NCBI RefSeq assembly: GCF_008806595.1
Contig: NZ_VZRB01000002.1
Location: forward strand, 1-64,000
Origin: Streptomyces luteolifulvus
GTDB taxonomy: Bacteria > Actinomycetota > Actinomycetes > Streptomycetales > Streptomycetaceae
Direction of reading: 5' to 3'
Length of the DNA: 64,000 bases
Below the pieces are notes generated by a model, which saw nothing but the letters and a program-made list of their open reading frames with translations, searched no databases and was not told the origin of the DNA. The translations under genes were made by a program, and so were the position numbers. Positions 56,978 through 64,000 of this stretch are shown here, piece by piece (positions within the stretch are counted from its first letter, which is position 1; the number at the start of each line of letters is the position of its first letter).

Positions 56978-57847
56978 GTGACCCAGCCCTACCTCGTCGA
57001 CCGTGTCGGCACGCCCGCCCAGCCGCATGTACGCCCGCCCCACCCGCAGCAGTACCAGCAGTACCAGCAGCACCCCGGGCATCAGCCCCACTCGCCGGAT
57101 TCGGAGCCCACCTCCCGTCGGACCTCGGGGTCGGAAACCGCTCCTGCGACCGGTGGCCGCCGGGCGCGTCGGCGTGCGCAGAAGCGGACACCGGTGATCG
57201 GTGACTATCTGGGGTATGCCGCAACGTTCGTGGGGGCGGGTCTGATCAGTGGCGCGGTGGTCCACCATCCCCTGGACCCTGACCGGTACACGATGATCGC
57301 GCTGGTCGGCGCGGGCGTCTTCCTCTTTGCGACCGTGCTCAACGAGTTCGTCCTCAAACGGCAGCGGCCCAGCGCGTCCAAAGTGGTCGCGATCGTGCTG
57401 GCCTCACTGGCGCTGTCGTTCGGCATCGGCATGCTCAGCGGCGGGCTGCAGCACTTCGAGGACTTCCCCGAGCGGGCGGCGATGCTGATCCCGTTCGGGC
57501 TGACGCTGTCCTTCGTGGCGTACGTCCTGCGCCACGACGCCACGCGCTGGCGCAGCATCATCGGCCCGACCGGGCTGCTGGTGCTGGTCACCGCCGCTGT
57601 CGCGTTTTTCGGGCTGCGCGGCATCGCCGCCGACATGGCCGCGGAGTCCGGAGGCGGCGGCCACAGCCACGGCGAGCCGGCCACCGACGACTCGGAGACG
57701 GCGAAGACGCACGACGGCCACACGGAGGACGGCCACACCGAGGACACCGGAACAGAAGCGCCCGCTGCCTCGCCCGGCCCCGAAGACACTGGAAGTGGAA
57801 CGGGCGGAGGAGCAGTCGGCCACGCGGAGGACGGGCACGCCCACTGA
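56978..57847 (+). CDS. Multi-pass membrane protein with His-rich tail
   Basis: 289 aa. A Pro/Gln-rich cytoplasmic N-terminus (PQQYQQYQQHPGHQP), then about five helices (LGYAATFVGAGLISGAVV; TMIALVGAGVFLFATVL; VVAIVLASLALSFGIGML; MLIPFGLTLSFVAYVL; GLLVLVTAAVAFFGLRG) and an acidic His-rich tail (HSHGEP, HDGHTEDGHTED, ending DGHAH). The tail probably binds a metal such as copper or zinc; transport function is unproven. GTG start. A similar GHAH end occurs in the propeller protein at 61402. Confidence 0.72.
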   Translation: MTQPYLVDRVGTPAQPHVRPPHPQQYQQYQQHPGHQPHSPDSEPTSRRTSGSETAPATGGRRARRRAQKRTPVIGDYLGYAATFVGAGLISGAVVHHPLDPDRYTMIALVGAGVFLFATVLNEFVLKRQRPSASKVVAIVLASLALSFGIGMLSGGLQHFEDFPERAAMLIPFGLTLSFVAYVLRHDATRWRSIIGPTGLLVLVTAAVAFFGLRGIAADMAAESGGGGHSHGEPATDDSETAKTHDGHTEDGHTEDTGTEAPAASPGPEDTGSGTGGGAVGHAEDGHAH

Positions 57848-57863
57848 GCAGAGGTGTCGGCGA

Positions 57864-57902
57864 CCGGGAGCTGTCTCGCCGTTGAGCGGTGACGGCTCCC
57901 GG
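57864..57902. terminator. Hairpin terminator
   Basis: CCGGGAGC (57864-57871) pairs with GCTCCCGG (57895-57902), with a smaller inner stem (CTCGCCG/CGGTGA), 17 bp after the stop of the membrane protein. Confidence 0.65.
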
Positions 57903-57957
57903 CACACCGGGGGACCGTTGAGGGCTGGTGGCGCGCTCGGCCGGTGACCAGCCCTGA

Positions 57958-58128
57958 TCAGTGCACGTGCGGACCGCCGCTCGACTGTGGTTTGCCTTGC
58001 GGTACGAGGCCGAGGGCCACCCCCGCGCCGGCAGCAGCGGCCACGGCGCACACGGTGAACGCGTCGGTGAAGCCACCCACCGAGCCCCGCTCGAACGTGT
58101 TGTGGGCGGCTTCGGCGAGCGAGCTAAC
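57958..58128 (-). pseudogene. 3' remnant of an MFS efflux gene
   Basis: The minus frame reads SLAEAAHNTFERGSVGGFTDAFTVCAVAAAAGAGVALGLVP and stops at 57958. This is the last helix and tail of an EmrB/QacA-type (DHA2) transporter. There is no start: the frame meets TGA just upstream, inside the TetR operator region. TetR genes are usually divergent from such exporters, so the body of the exporter appears to have been deleted. Confidence 0.6.
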
Positions 58129-58171
58129 TGAACCATACTGTTCAGTTCATGTGAACTCAACCGTACAGTTC
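58126..58171. promoter_or_regulatory. TetR-type operators
   Basis: AACTGAACCATACTGTTCAGTT (58126-58147 in window numbering) is a near-perfect palindrome with 8-bp arms. GAACT-9 nt-AGTTC (58153-58171) follows and repeats the CTGAAC-GTA-GGTT half-site. Both are AT-rich and directly precede the TetR gene. Confidence 0.7.
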
Positions 58172-58194
58172 AGATGAGTGCTAGGGTCGAGGCC

Positions 58195-58842
58195 ATGAGC
58201 GTGGACAGCGTCAAACAACCCCCGAGCGGGCCCCGCGCGGAGCTCAAGCGGCAGGCCATCGTGCGGGCCGCCCGCGAGCTGTTCCTGCGGGAGGGCTTCG
58301 GCGTCGGAATGGACACCATCGCCGCCGAGGCAGGCGTGTCCAAGGTGACCGTCTACAACCACTTCGGCAGCAAGGAAGCCCTGTTCACAGCGGTCATCAC
58401 GAGCGCACTCGACGAACCGCTCGCCGGGGAGTCGTCAGCTGCACTGGAAGGCCTGGCCGAGGCCGAGGACCTGCGGGCCGCCCTCGTCGACGCGGCCCGC
58501 ACCTGGGTCCACGCCGTCCGCACCAACCACGAGGTCACCGCCCTGCGCAACCTCGTCGCCGCCGAGCTCCACCGCTTTCCCGAGCTGGGCTCTGCCTGGA
58601 AACACCACGGCACGGAGGGCCACCACCCCGCGGTCGCAGGAGCCCTGCGCGCCCTCGCCGAACAAGGCCGACTGCAGATCCCCGATCTGCAAGTGGCGAT
58701 CATCCAGTTCTACGGGCTCCTGGTCTTCCCCCACATGGTCTTCAGCTCCTACGGCACCCACATCGAGGAGGACCTGACCGACCGTCTCGTCACCAGCGGC
58801 GTCGACATGTTCCTGGACCACTACCGCCCCCGGGGCAGCTAG
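58195..58842 (+). CDS. TetR-family repressor
   Basis: 215 aa. HTH: RQAIVRAARELFLREGFGVGMDTIAAEAGVSKVTVYNHFGSKEALF, then a helical ligand domain ending VDMFLDHYRPRGS. ATG 58195 was preferred; ATG 58174 in the same frame overlaps the operator. Its likely target, an adjacent exporter, is now only a fragment. Confidence 0.9.
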   Translation: MSVDSVKQPPSGPRAELKRQAIVRAARELFLREGFGVGMDTIAAEAGVSKVTVYNHFGSKEALFTAVITSALDEPLAGESSAALEGLAEAEDLRAALVDAARTWVHAVRTNHEVTALRNLVAAELHRFPELGSAWKHHGTEGHHPAVAGALRALAEQGRLQIPDLQVAIIQFYGLLVFPHMVFSSYGTHIEEDLTDRLVTSGVDMFLDHYRPRGS

Positions 58843-58929
58843 CGATCCGTCGGCGTCGGGGGCTAGTGGAACGCCACGACGAGCACGGCGACACGCCCAG
58901 CACACGCACATTCCAGTTCTGCGCCATCT

Positions 58930-59003
58930 ACCGACAGGCTGACAGTCGACAGCTCACGGCCGACAGTCGACAGCTGACAGCTGACAGCTGACAGCTGACA
59001 GCC
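58930..59003. repeat. Heptamer direct repeat
   Basis: Imperfect tandem copies of AGCTGAC/GACAGTC; five consecutive 7-bp units near 58970-59000 are identical. Located in the TetR-response regulator gap (58843-59179), which holds no gene. Confidence 0.7.
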
Positions 59004-59086
59004 GCATGAGATGCCGCCTCGGCCCGTCGGCAACGCGGATGACCGCACGGAATACCGCACGGAGTACCCCAGCCTGCCGTGAGGCC

Positions 59087-59100
59087 GGGCCGTTCGGCCC
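59087..59100. promoter_or_regulatory. Perfect DevR/OsdR-like box outside the main island
   Basis: GGGCCGTTCGGCCC, fully palindromic, 80 bp before the OmpR-type response regulator at 59180. Confidence 0.65.
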
Positions 59101-59179
59101 CCGTGTTCAGGCCCTTAGTACCCGTGAGGGGTTTCCCCGCGCCAGGGAACCTGGAGGTCAAGGGAAAGGAGGACGAAGG

Positions 59180-59896
59180 ATGACCGACGGCCCTGTCGCA
59201 CCGGCCGCCCGGCGTGCCCTGGTGGTCGACGACGAGGTGGAGTTGGGCCGCCTGGTCGGCGACTACCTCTGCCGGGAGGGGTTCGCCGTGGACGTCGTAC
59301 GCACCGGCGCGGACGCCCTGGCCTCGGCGCGGTCCGCGGAACCCGACGTGGTGGTGCTGGATGTGATGATGCCGGGCATCGACGGGGTGGAGGTGTGCCG
59401 ACAGCTCCGCGTCTTCACCGACGCGTACGTGATCATGCTGACCGCTCGTGCGGACGAGGTCGACAAGCTCGTGGGCCTGTCCGTGGGTGCCGACGACTAT
59501 CTGACCAAGCCGTTCAGTCCCCGGGAACTGGTCGCCCGGGTCAAGGCGATGCTGCGCCGGCCGCGGGTCGGGCAACCCGTGCCGGGGCAGGAGATGGTGC
59601 GCCGCTTCGGTGACCTGGCCGTCGACCCGGAGGCGCGGGAAGTCACCGTCGCCGGCCGCCCGGTCGCGTTGACCCGGCTGGAGTTCGACCTGCTGGAGGC
59701 GTTGTCGTCCCGTCCGCGTCTGGCGTTCAGCCGACGGCAGCTGATCGAGCGGGTCTGGGGGCCGGAGTGGGGCGGTGACGAGCACATCGTGGACGTCCAC
59801 GTCGCACGACTGCGGCGCAAGCTCGGCGACGACCCGGCCGCCTCCCGCTTCGTGCTCACGGTGCGCGGAGTGGGCTACCGGATGGGAACCGGCTGA
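59180..59896 (+). CDS. OmpR/PhoB-family response regulator
   Basis: 238 aa. Receiver with Asp17-Asp18, phospho-acceptor Asp61 (VVLDVMMPGIDG), Thr88 and Lys110; C-terminal winged helix (LTRLEFDLLEALSSRPRLAFSRRQLIERVWG ... VHVARLRRKLG). AAAGGAGG precedes the ATG. The kinase gene overlaps its stop (TGATG). Confidence 0.93.
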   Translation: MTDGPVAPAARRALVVDDEVELGRLVGDYLCREGFAVDVVRTGADALASARSAEPDVVVLDVMMPGIDGVEVCRQLRVFTDAYVIMLTARADEVDKLVGLSVGADDYLTKPFSPRELVARVKAMLRRPRVGQPVPGQEMVRRFGDLAVDPEAREVTVAGRPVALTRLEFDLLEALSSRPRLAFSRRQLIERVWGPEWGGDEHIVDVHVARLRRKLGDDPAASRFVLTVRGVGYRMGTG

Positions 59897-61032
59897 TGGC
59901 CCGGCGCCCCGGACTCACGGCGCGGCTGCTGATGGCCCAGCTGCTCGTGGTGCTCGCCGGCCTGGCCACTCTTTCCGTCGTGGCCTTCACCGTCGGCCCG
60001 CCACTGCTCAGGGGCCACCTGCGCAGCGCGGTGGGGGCGGTGACCCCCCATCTGTCCCGGCATCTGGAGGATGCGTTCCTGGCCGCGGGCGGCATCTCCC
60101 TGGGCATCGGCATCGCGGCGTTCCTGGCCGCCGCCGTCGTCGCCGCCGTACTCCTCACACGACGGCTTTCCCGTCCCATCCATGATCTTGCCGACGCGGC
60201 GGACCGCGTCACCGCCGGTGACTACACCGCGCGTCTGGGACCGACGCGACTCGGCCCGGAGTTCGAGACCCTCACGAGCGCCTTCAACACCATGGCCGAC
60301 GCCCTGGAGAACACCGAGCGCACCCGGCGCCGACTGCTCGGCGACGTCGCCCACGAACTGCGCACCCCGCTCGCGACCATCGAGGCGTACCTGGAGGGCC
60401 TCGCCGACGGGGTGCGCACGCTCGACGCACACACCCTGGATGTTCTTGGCGCACAGACGACCAGGCTGCACCGGCTGGTCGAGGACATCTCGCTGGTCTC
60501 CCGAGCCGAGGAACACCGGCTCACCCTCGTCCGAGCCGTCATCCCGGCGGCCCGGCTGGCCGACGCGGCCGCGGACGCCGTCCGCCCGGGCTTCCAGACC
60601 AAGGGTGTGGACCTGCGTGTCATGGTCACGCCTGGGACGCCCGCGGTCGACGCGGACCGGGACCGGCTGGTCCAGGTGCTGGTCAACCTGCTGACCAACG
60701 CCCTGCGTCACACGCCGGCGGGTGGGACGGTCACCGTCGCCGCCGAACCCGCCCGCGCGGGTGTCGTGATCCGCGTCGCCGACACCGGTGAGGGCATCGC
60801 CGCGGAACACCTCCCGCACATCTTCGAACGGTTCTACCGGGCCGACACCGGCCGCGACCGCGAGCACGGCGGCTCAGGCATCGGCCTGGCCGTCGCCCGC
60901 GCCCTGGTCCACGCGCACGGCGGCACCGTGTCCGCGAGCAGCGAGGGACCGGGCAGGGGTGCCGTGTTCCGCATCAGCCTTCCAGCAGCGAGTGCCCGCC
61001 CGGACCTTCAGGGAAGCAACGTCGGACCTTGA
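59896..61032 (+). CDS. Sensor histidine kinase
   Basis: 378 aa. Two helices (residues 10-35 and 65-90) bracket a very short sensor loop of about 30 residues; HAMP (RRLSRPIHDLADAADRV), H-box His153 (DVAHELRTPLATIEAYLEG), N-box (NLLTNALRHTP), G-boxes (VADTGEGI; GGSGIGLAVARALV). The short loop suggests sensing in or near the membrane. Signal unknown; neighbours hint at envelope or copper stress. Confidence 0.93.
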   Translation: MARRPGLTARLLMAQLLVVLAGLATLSVVAFTVGPPLLRGHLRSAVGAVTPHLSRHLEDAFLAAGGISLGIGIAAFLAAAVVAAVLLTRRLSRPIHDLADAADRVTAGDYTARLGPTRLGPEFETLTSAFNTMADALENTERTRRRLLGDVAHELRTPLATIEAYLEGLADGVRTLDAHTLDVLGAQTTRLHRLVEDISLVSRAEEHRLTLVRAVIPAARLADAAADAVRPGFQTKGVDLRVMVTPGTPAVDADRDRLVQVLVNLLTNALRHTPAGGTVTVAAEPARAGVVIRVADTGEGIAAEHLPHIFERFYRADTGRDREHGGSGIGLAVARALVHAHGGTVSASSEGPGRGAVFRISLPAASARPDLQGSNVGP

Positions 61033-61068
61033 CGGAATCGTCATGATCGGCCTGAACCATCGGAGCTC

Positions 61069-61389
61069 ATGGGAGGAACACAGAATGAGCAAACGATGGT
61101 CATGCCCCGCCGGCCTGCCGCACTGATCGCCGTCGTCCCGGTCGCGGGAGCCGGACTCGGAACCGGCCTGCGGGCGAACGGCTCAGGCTCGTCGAAGCCC
61201 GCCTCGGCCCTGGTCGGGCGGGGCGACCGCGCCGTCAGTACGGCCGAGGCAGCCCGCCGGAAGCAGGGCGCAGCGCGCGGGACATGAGTCTGCCCGCTGC
61301 CACCAAGCTCCCCCTCGACGGGCGCAAGGTCACGACCTGACTTTCGACCCAAGTGCCGTAACGGCAATCGCTCTACCGCCACACCCTTG
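61069..61389 (+). pseudogene. Decayed small exported or lipoprotein-like gene
   Basis: The first frame reads MPRRPAALIAVVPVAGAGLGTGLRANGSGSSKPASALVGRGDRAVSTAEAARRKQGAARGT and then stops at 61287. Sensible peptide continues in another frame (ATKLPLDGRKVTT), and after a further shift (FDPSAVTAIALPPHP) to 61389. Three pieces in order suggest a gene of about 100 codons with at least two frameshifts. The family cannot be named. Confidence 0.45.
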
Positions 61390-61401
61390 AGAGGTCACCC
61401 A

Positions 61402-62541
61402 GTGAAGAAATCACGCATCGCCCTGACAACAGCAGCCATCGGCCTGTCAGCCGCCACTGTCCTCCTGGTTCTCCCGGATCGGTCGCAGACGCCCGACCGA
61501 CCACCTCAGGCCGAACTGGCTGCCGCACACCGGGGCATGGTGACCGGAACCGTCTGGGTGGCCAACGAGAACGGGGGCAGTCTGACCGCGATCGACGCCT
61601 CGACGAACCGGGTGACCGCCACGGTGAAGGGAATCCCCGGTCCCCACAACGTGCAGGCCGCCCCTGACGGCCGCACCGTATGGGCGGTCAGCGGGGCGAC
61701 GAACCAGGTGGTGAAGCTGGACGGCTCCCGCTACTCGCTCCTCGGCACGGCCGCAACCGGTGACATGCCCGCCCACGTCATCTTGGGCACGAACGGCACA
61801 CAGGCCTACGTGTCCAGTACCGGAAACGGCTCTGTCTCCGTCTTCGGCACCAAGTCGCTCTCCCGCAACGGAACGATCACCGTGGACAAGGGCCCGCACG
61901 GGATGCGGCCCAGCCCCGACGGACGGTGGGTCTACACCGCCAACACCGCTGCAGGCACCGTCAGCGTGCTCGACACCGCCAAGGACCGCCAGGTGGCGAG
62001 CATCCCGGTGGGCGCCACCCCGATACAGGTTGCCTTCCAGCCTGACGGTCGATTCGCCTACGTCACACTCGGAGGCGAGAACGCGGTCGCGAAGATCGAT
62101 GTCGCCAAGCGTACGGTCGTGGCCAAGATTCCCTCCGGCCCCGCCCCGGCCCAGATCTACGCGAGCCCTGACGGCCGCTACCTCCTGGTCGCCAATCAGG
62201 GTACCGAGGCGAAACCGGGCAGGACGGTCTCGATCATCGACACGGCGACGTTCACCGTGGTGGCCAGGCCGACCGTGGGCAAGGGCCCGCACGGCATCAC
62301 CATCGACACAGCAAGCAGGCACGCCTTCATCACCAACGTCTACCAGGACGACGTAGCCGTGCTGGACCTTGCTGAGCTGAAGGTTGTCGCCCGCGTTCCG
62401 GTCGGTGACGCCCCCAACGGAATCTCCTTCACGTCGCGGTCCCCAGTCGTGCCGGAAAACCCCGAGACCACGGTGTCTCTGCCCCAAGCAGCCATGCCGG
62501 AGAGCGGGTCGTCCCACGGGGGCGAGGGGCACGCTCACTGA
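61402..62541 (+). CDS. Secreted YVTN-type beta-propeller protein
   Basis: 379 aa. Signal peptide (KKSRIALTTAAIGLSAATVLLVL) followed by about seven repeats of the YVTN/surface-layer type: GTVWVANENGGSLTAIDASTNRVTATV; VYTANTAAGTVSVLDTAKDRQVASIPVG; FAYVTLGGENAVAKIDVAKRTVVAKI; HAFITNVYQDDVAVLDLAELKVVARVPVG. The C-terminus ends in SSHGGEGHAH, a possible metal-binding tail like that of the membrane protein at 56978. GTG 61402 follows GAGAGG. No enzymatic residues seen. Confidence 0.82.
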   Translation: MKKSRIALTTAAIGLSAATVLLVLPDRSQTPDRPPQAELAAAHRGMVTGTVWVANENGGSLTAIDASTNRVTATVKGIPGPHNVQAAPDGRTVWAVSGATNQVVKLDGSRYSLLGTAATGDMPAHVILGTNGTQAYVSSTGNGSVSVFGTKSLSRNGTITVDKGPHGMRPSPDGRWVYTANTAAGTVSVLDTAKDRQVASIPVGATPIQVAFQPDGRFAYVTLGGENAVAKIDVAKRTVVAKIPSGPAPAQIYASPDGRYLLVANQGTEAKPGRTVSIIDTATFTVVARPTVGKGPHGITIDTASRHAFITNVYQDDVAVLDLAELKVVARVPVGDAPNGISFTSRSPVVPENPETTVSLPQAAMPESGSSHGGEGHAH

Positions 62542-62836
62542 GACTGAGGCCTGCGCCGACCTTGATGCGGGCCGGCGCGTTCGGACGCGGTCCCCACCGG
62601 AGCCCGGTGAGGGCCGCGCGCCGTGCTGGCGGCCACCGTTCGTTGACGTTTCTGCCTGTTCCTGGCCGCTGTTGGCCGTGCGTTGGTGACGTGGCCAACC
62701 TCATCCCAGACAGCACGCTACGAGATCCTTTATGCCACATCAGGAATATTTCAGAGTCGGCATGGACGGGGCACGGTGTGCTCCGTAGCGTCGTCGGACA
62801 GGGGCCCAGCCGGGGCCAAAACGAAGAGGGGGCACC
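62542..62836. other. Intergenic region before the XRE cassette
   Basis: 295 bp without a gene. The last 150 bp are less GC-rich than the surroundings and probably hold the promoter of the cassette that follows; I cannot assign boxes with confidence. Confidence 0.4.
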
Positions 62837-63046
62837 ATGGCGCGCCGCGAACTGACGCGACTGACGGGCAGCTTCAACGGGCCCAACTGTGACGACGACG
62901 ACTGCCCGAACGTCTACCGCACGGCCAGTGGCTCCATCGTGGTCCAGGGGAACCTGTCAAACGCCTTCCACGCGCCCGAGGGTGAGGCCCTGGTGGAGAT
63001 CCCGGAGGCGGTACTGAGGGAGGCTGTACGTGCTCTTGGATGGTGA
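62837..63046 (+). CDS. Small conserved Streptomyces protein
   Basis: 69 aa (TRLTGSFNGPNCDDDDCPNVYRTASGSIVVQGN ... EALVEIPEAVLREAVRALG). The CDDDDCPNVY core looks like a small metal- or fold-stabilised module. This type is commonly encoded before a DUF6879 gene and an XRE regulator, as here. It overlaps the next gene by 17 nt. Confidence 0.72.
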   Translation: MARRELTRLTGSFNGPNCDDDDCPNVYRTASGSIVVQGNLSNAFHAPEGEALVEIPEAVLREAVRALGW

Positions 63047-63551
63047 CGAGTGGCGCAGGACGTTCGACGCGTACGAGCGTGACGCCTGGCGCTTCGAGGC
63101 CCAACCCACCTACACAATGCCCAAGGAGGCTGAGAGCGTTGCTCGTTTCCTTCGGGGGGAACCGAAACCCGTGGACCACAACGCGCGTTGGCACGAGCGT
63201 GTAAGGGGTTTCGCGGCATCGGGGCGCGTCATCGGCCGAGTGCGGATCGTTCGGCAGCCACTGACGGACTACCAGCGGTACCAGTTCGCTTGGGGAATTC
63301 CCGGCAATATCAACGCTGGCGAGGACATCCGAGTGCTGGATGTAACTCAGAATGACTACGGGCTTCCCCTATCGGGTACTGATTGGTGGATGTTCGACGA
63401 TTCAAGAATCGTCCACCTGAACTTTCGGCCGGACGGCACACAGATCAATCGAGAACTATTCACAGGCGATATCACCCCCTACCTGGAGTGGAAACGCATC
63501 GCCCTTGCCTACTCTGTGCCGTTTGTCGAGTACGTGAAAGAATCCAGGTGA
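63030..63551 (+). CDS. DUF6879-family protein
   Basis: 173 aa. DEWRRTFDAYERDAWRFEAQPTYTMPKEAESVARFLRGEP ... RVRIVRQPLTDYQRYQFAWGIPGNINAGEDIRVLDVT ... WWMFDDSRIVHLNF. Soluble, function unknown. GTG start after GGGAGG; the stop overlaps the XRE start (GTGA). Base composition is lower in GC than in the neighbours. Confidence 0.82.
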   Translation: MLLDGDEWRRTFDAYERDAWRFEAQPTYTMPKEAESVARFLRGEPKPVDHNARWHERVRGFAASGRVIGRVRIVRQPLTDYQRYQFAWGIPGNINAGEDIRVLDVTQNDYGLPLSGTDWWMFDDSRIVHLNFRPDGTQINRELFTGDITPYLEWKRIALAYSVPFVEYVKESR

Positions 63552-64000
63552 CATTCGAGCCTGAAGAGCTGGGTCAGTCCAGAACCGACCTGGCAGAAAA
63601 GCTCCGCGAGCTACGCAAGCGGGCCGGTCTCACAGGGGACCGGCTCGCTCGGCGTTGCAACATGTCTCAAAGTCAGATCAGTAAGTTTGAGACAGGTAAG
63701 AAGACGCCCAAGCTCGTAGACGTTGAGCGGATTCTTCAAGCGCTTGATCCTCCACCCGAAATAGTCGCGGAGATCAAGGCTCTCGCGCGCATCGCGAACA
63801 CCGAGTGGCAGGACAAGCGCTCATCATGGCGTCGCGGCATGGAGAAGCGCCAGACGGAATTGGCTTCGCTTGAAGCTGAGGCGAGCGAGCTTCGCTACTT
63901 CCTGCCGTCGATGATCACGGGCTTGCTGGCAACTCCAGAGTTCATTCGGGCTAGCCTGAGCCACACCCCTGGCGATCCCTCCAAGACAGTGGCCCGCAAA
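63548..64000 (+). CDS. XRE-family regulator, Scr1/DUF5753 type (partial)
   Basis: The first 151 codons are in the window. HTH: LAEKLRELRKRAGLTGDRLARRCNMSQSQISKFETGKKTPKLVDVERIL. From about residue 110 ELRYFLPSMITGLLATPEFIRASLSHT is the start of the DUF5753 (Scr1-type) domain found in developmental and antitoxin-like regulators of Streptomyces. The gene runs off the right edge. Confidence 0.88.
   Translation, partial: MTFEPEELGQSRTDLAEKLRELRKRAGLTGDRLARRCNMSQSQISKFETGKKTPKLVDVERILQALDPPPEIVAEIKALARIANTEWQDKRSSWRRGMEKRQTELASLEAEASELRYFLPSMITGLLATPEFIRASLSHTPGDPSKTVARK

Overview
The window comes from a high-GC actinomycete, almost certainly a Streptomyces. Third codon positions are strongly GC-biased, GTG starts are frequent, many genes are translationally coupled (ATGA, TGATG or GTGA overlaps), and the gene families are typical of the genus. 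No rRNA, tRNA, CRISPR array, transposase or integrase is visible.

About 6-44 kb is a hypoxia/dormancy-type island. It resembles the OsdR region of Streptomyces coelicolor and carries counterparts of the Mycobacterium tuberculosis DosR regulon. It encodes a DevR/OsdR-like LuxR response regulator (16.9-17.5 kb), three universal stress proteins, a GH65 disaccharide phosphorylase, a solitary cytochrome oxidase subunit I, gap-adhP, pyruvate phosphate dikinase, narK plus narGHJI, three CBS-CBS-BON proteins (the third at 46.2 kb), FMN-type split-barrel proteins, two Acg-like nitroreductases, an Rv1733c-like membrane protein, a flavodoxin, and a full arginine deiminase pathway (permease, arcA, arcB, arcC). 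Together these would supply nitrate respiration, substrate-level ATP (ADI, PPDK, GAPDH), NAD+ recycling (ADH) and stress protection. Palindromes close to GGGCCGNNCGGCCC recur in the promoter regions of most of these transcription units, which points to one regulator for the island. The cognate sensor kinase is not in the window.

Left flank (0.2-5.8 kb): a zinc-independent MDR oxidoreductase, a CDP-alcohol phosphatidyltransferase, a CooC/ParA-like ATPase, a PRC-barrel protein and an EF-G paralogue.

Right flank (43.6-64 kb) is a patchwork of small accessory units: an ABC-2 exporter with a CBS protein; a roadblock-like protein; a frameshifted ankyrin gene; an ArsR-SulP-PNPOx-STAS operon; a second ArsR unit; a copper locus (two DUF6153 proteins and a multicopper oxidase) with a CsoR-like operator; a His-tailed membrane protein; a TetR gene beside the 3' remnant of an MFS gene; an OmpR-type two-component pair; a decayed small gene; a secreted beta-propeller protein; and the start of an XRE/DUF6879 cassette cut by the window edge. 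Several remnants here (TPR fragment, ankyrin, MFS tail, decayed small gene, an orphan ArsR-type palindrome) suggest ongoing gene loss.

Noteworthy non-coding DNA includes a 0.95-kb repeat-rich gap upstream of arcA, tandem copies of a universal stress protein 3' end at 32.35-32.6 kb, and a heptamer repeat at 58.93-59.0 kb.
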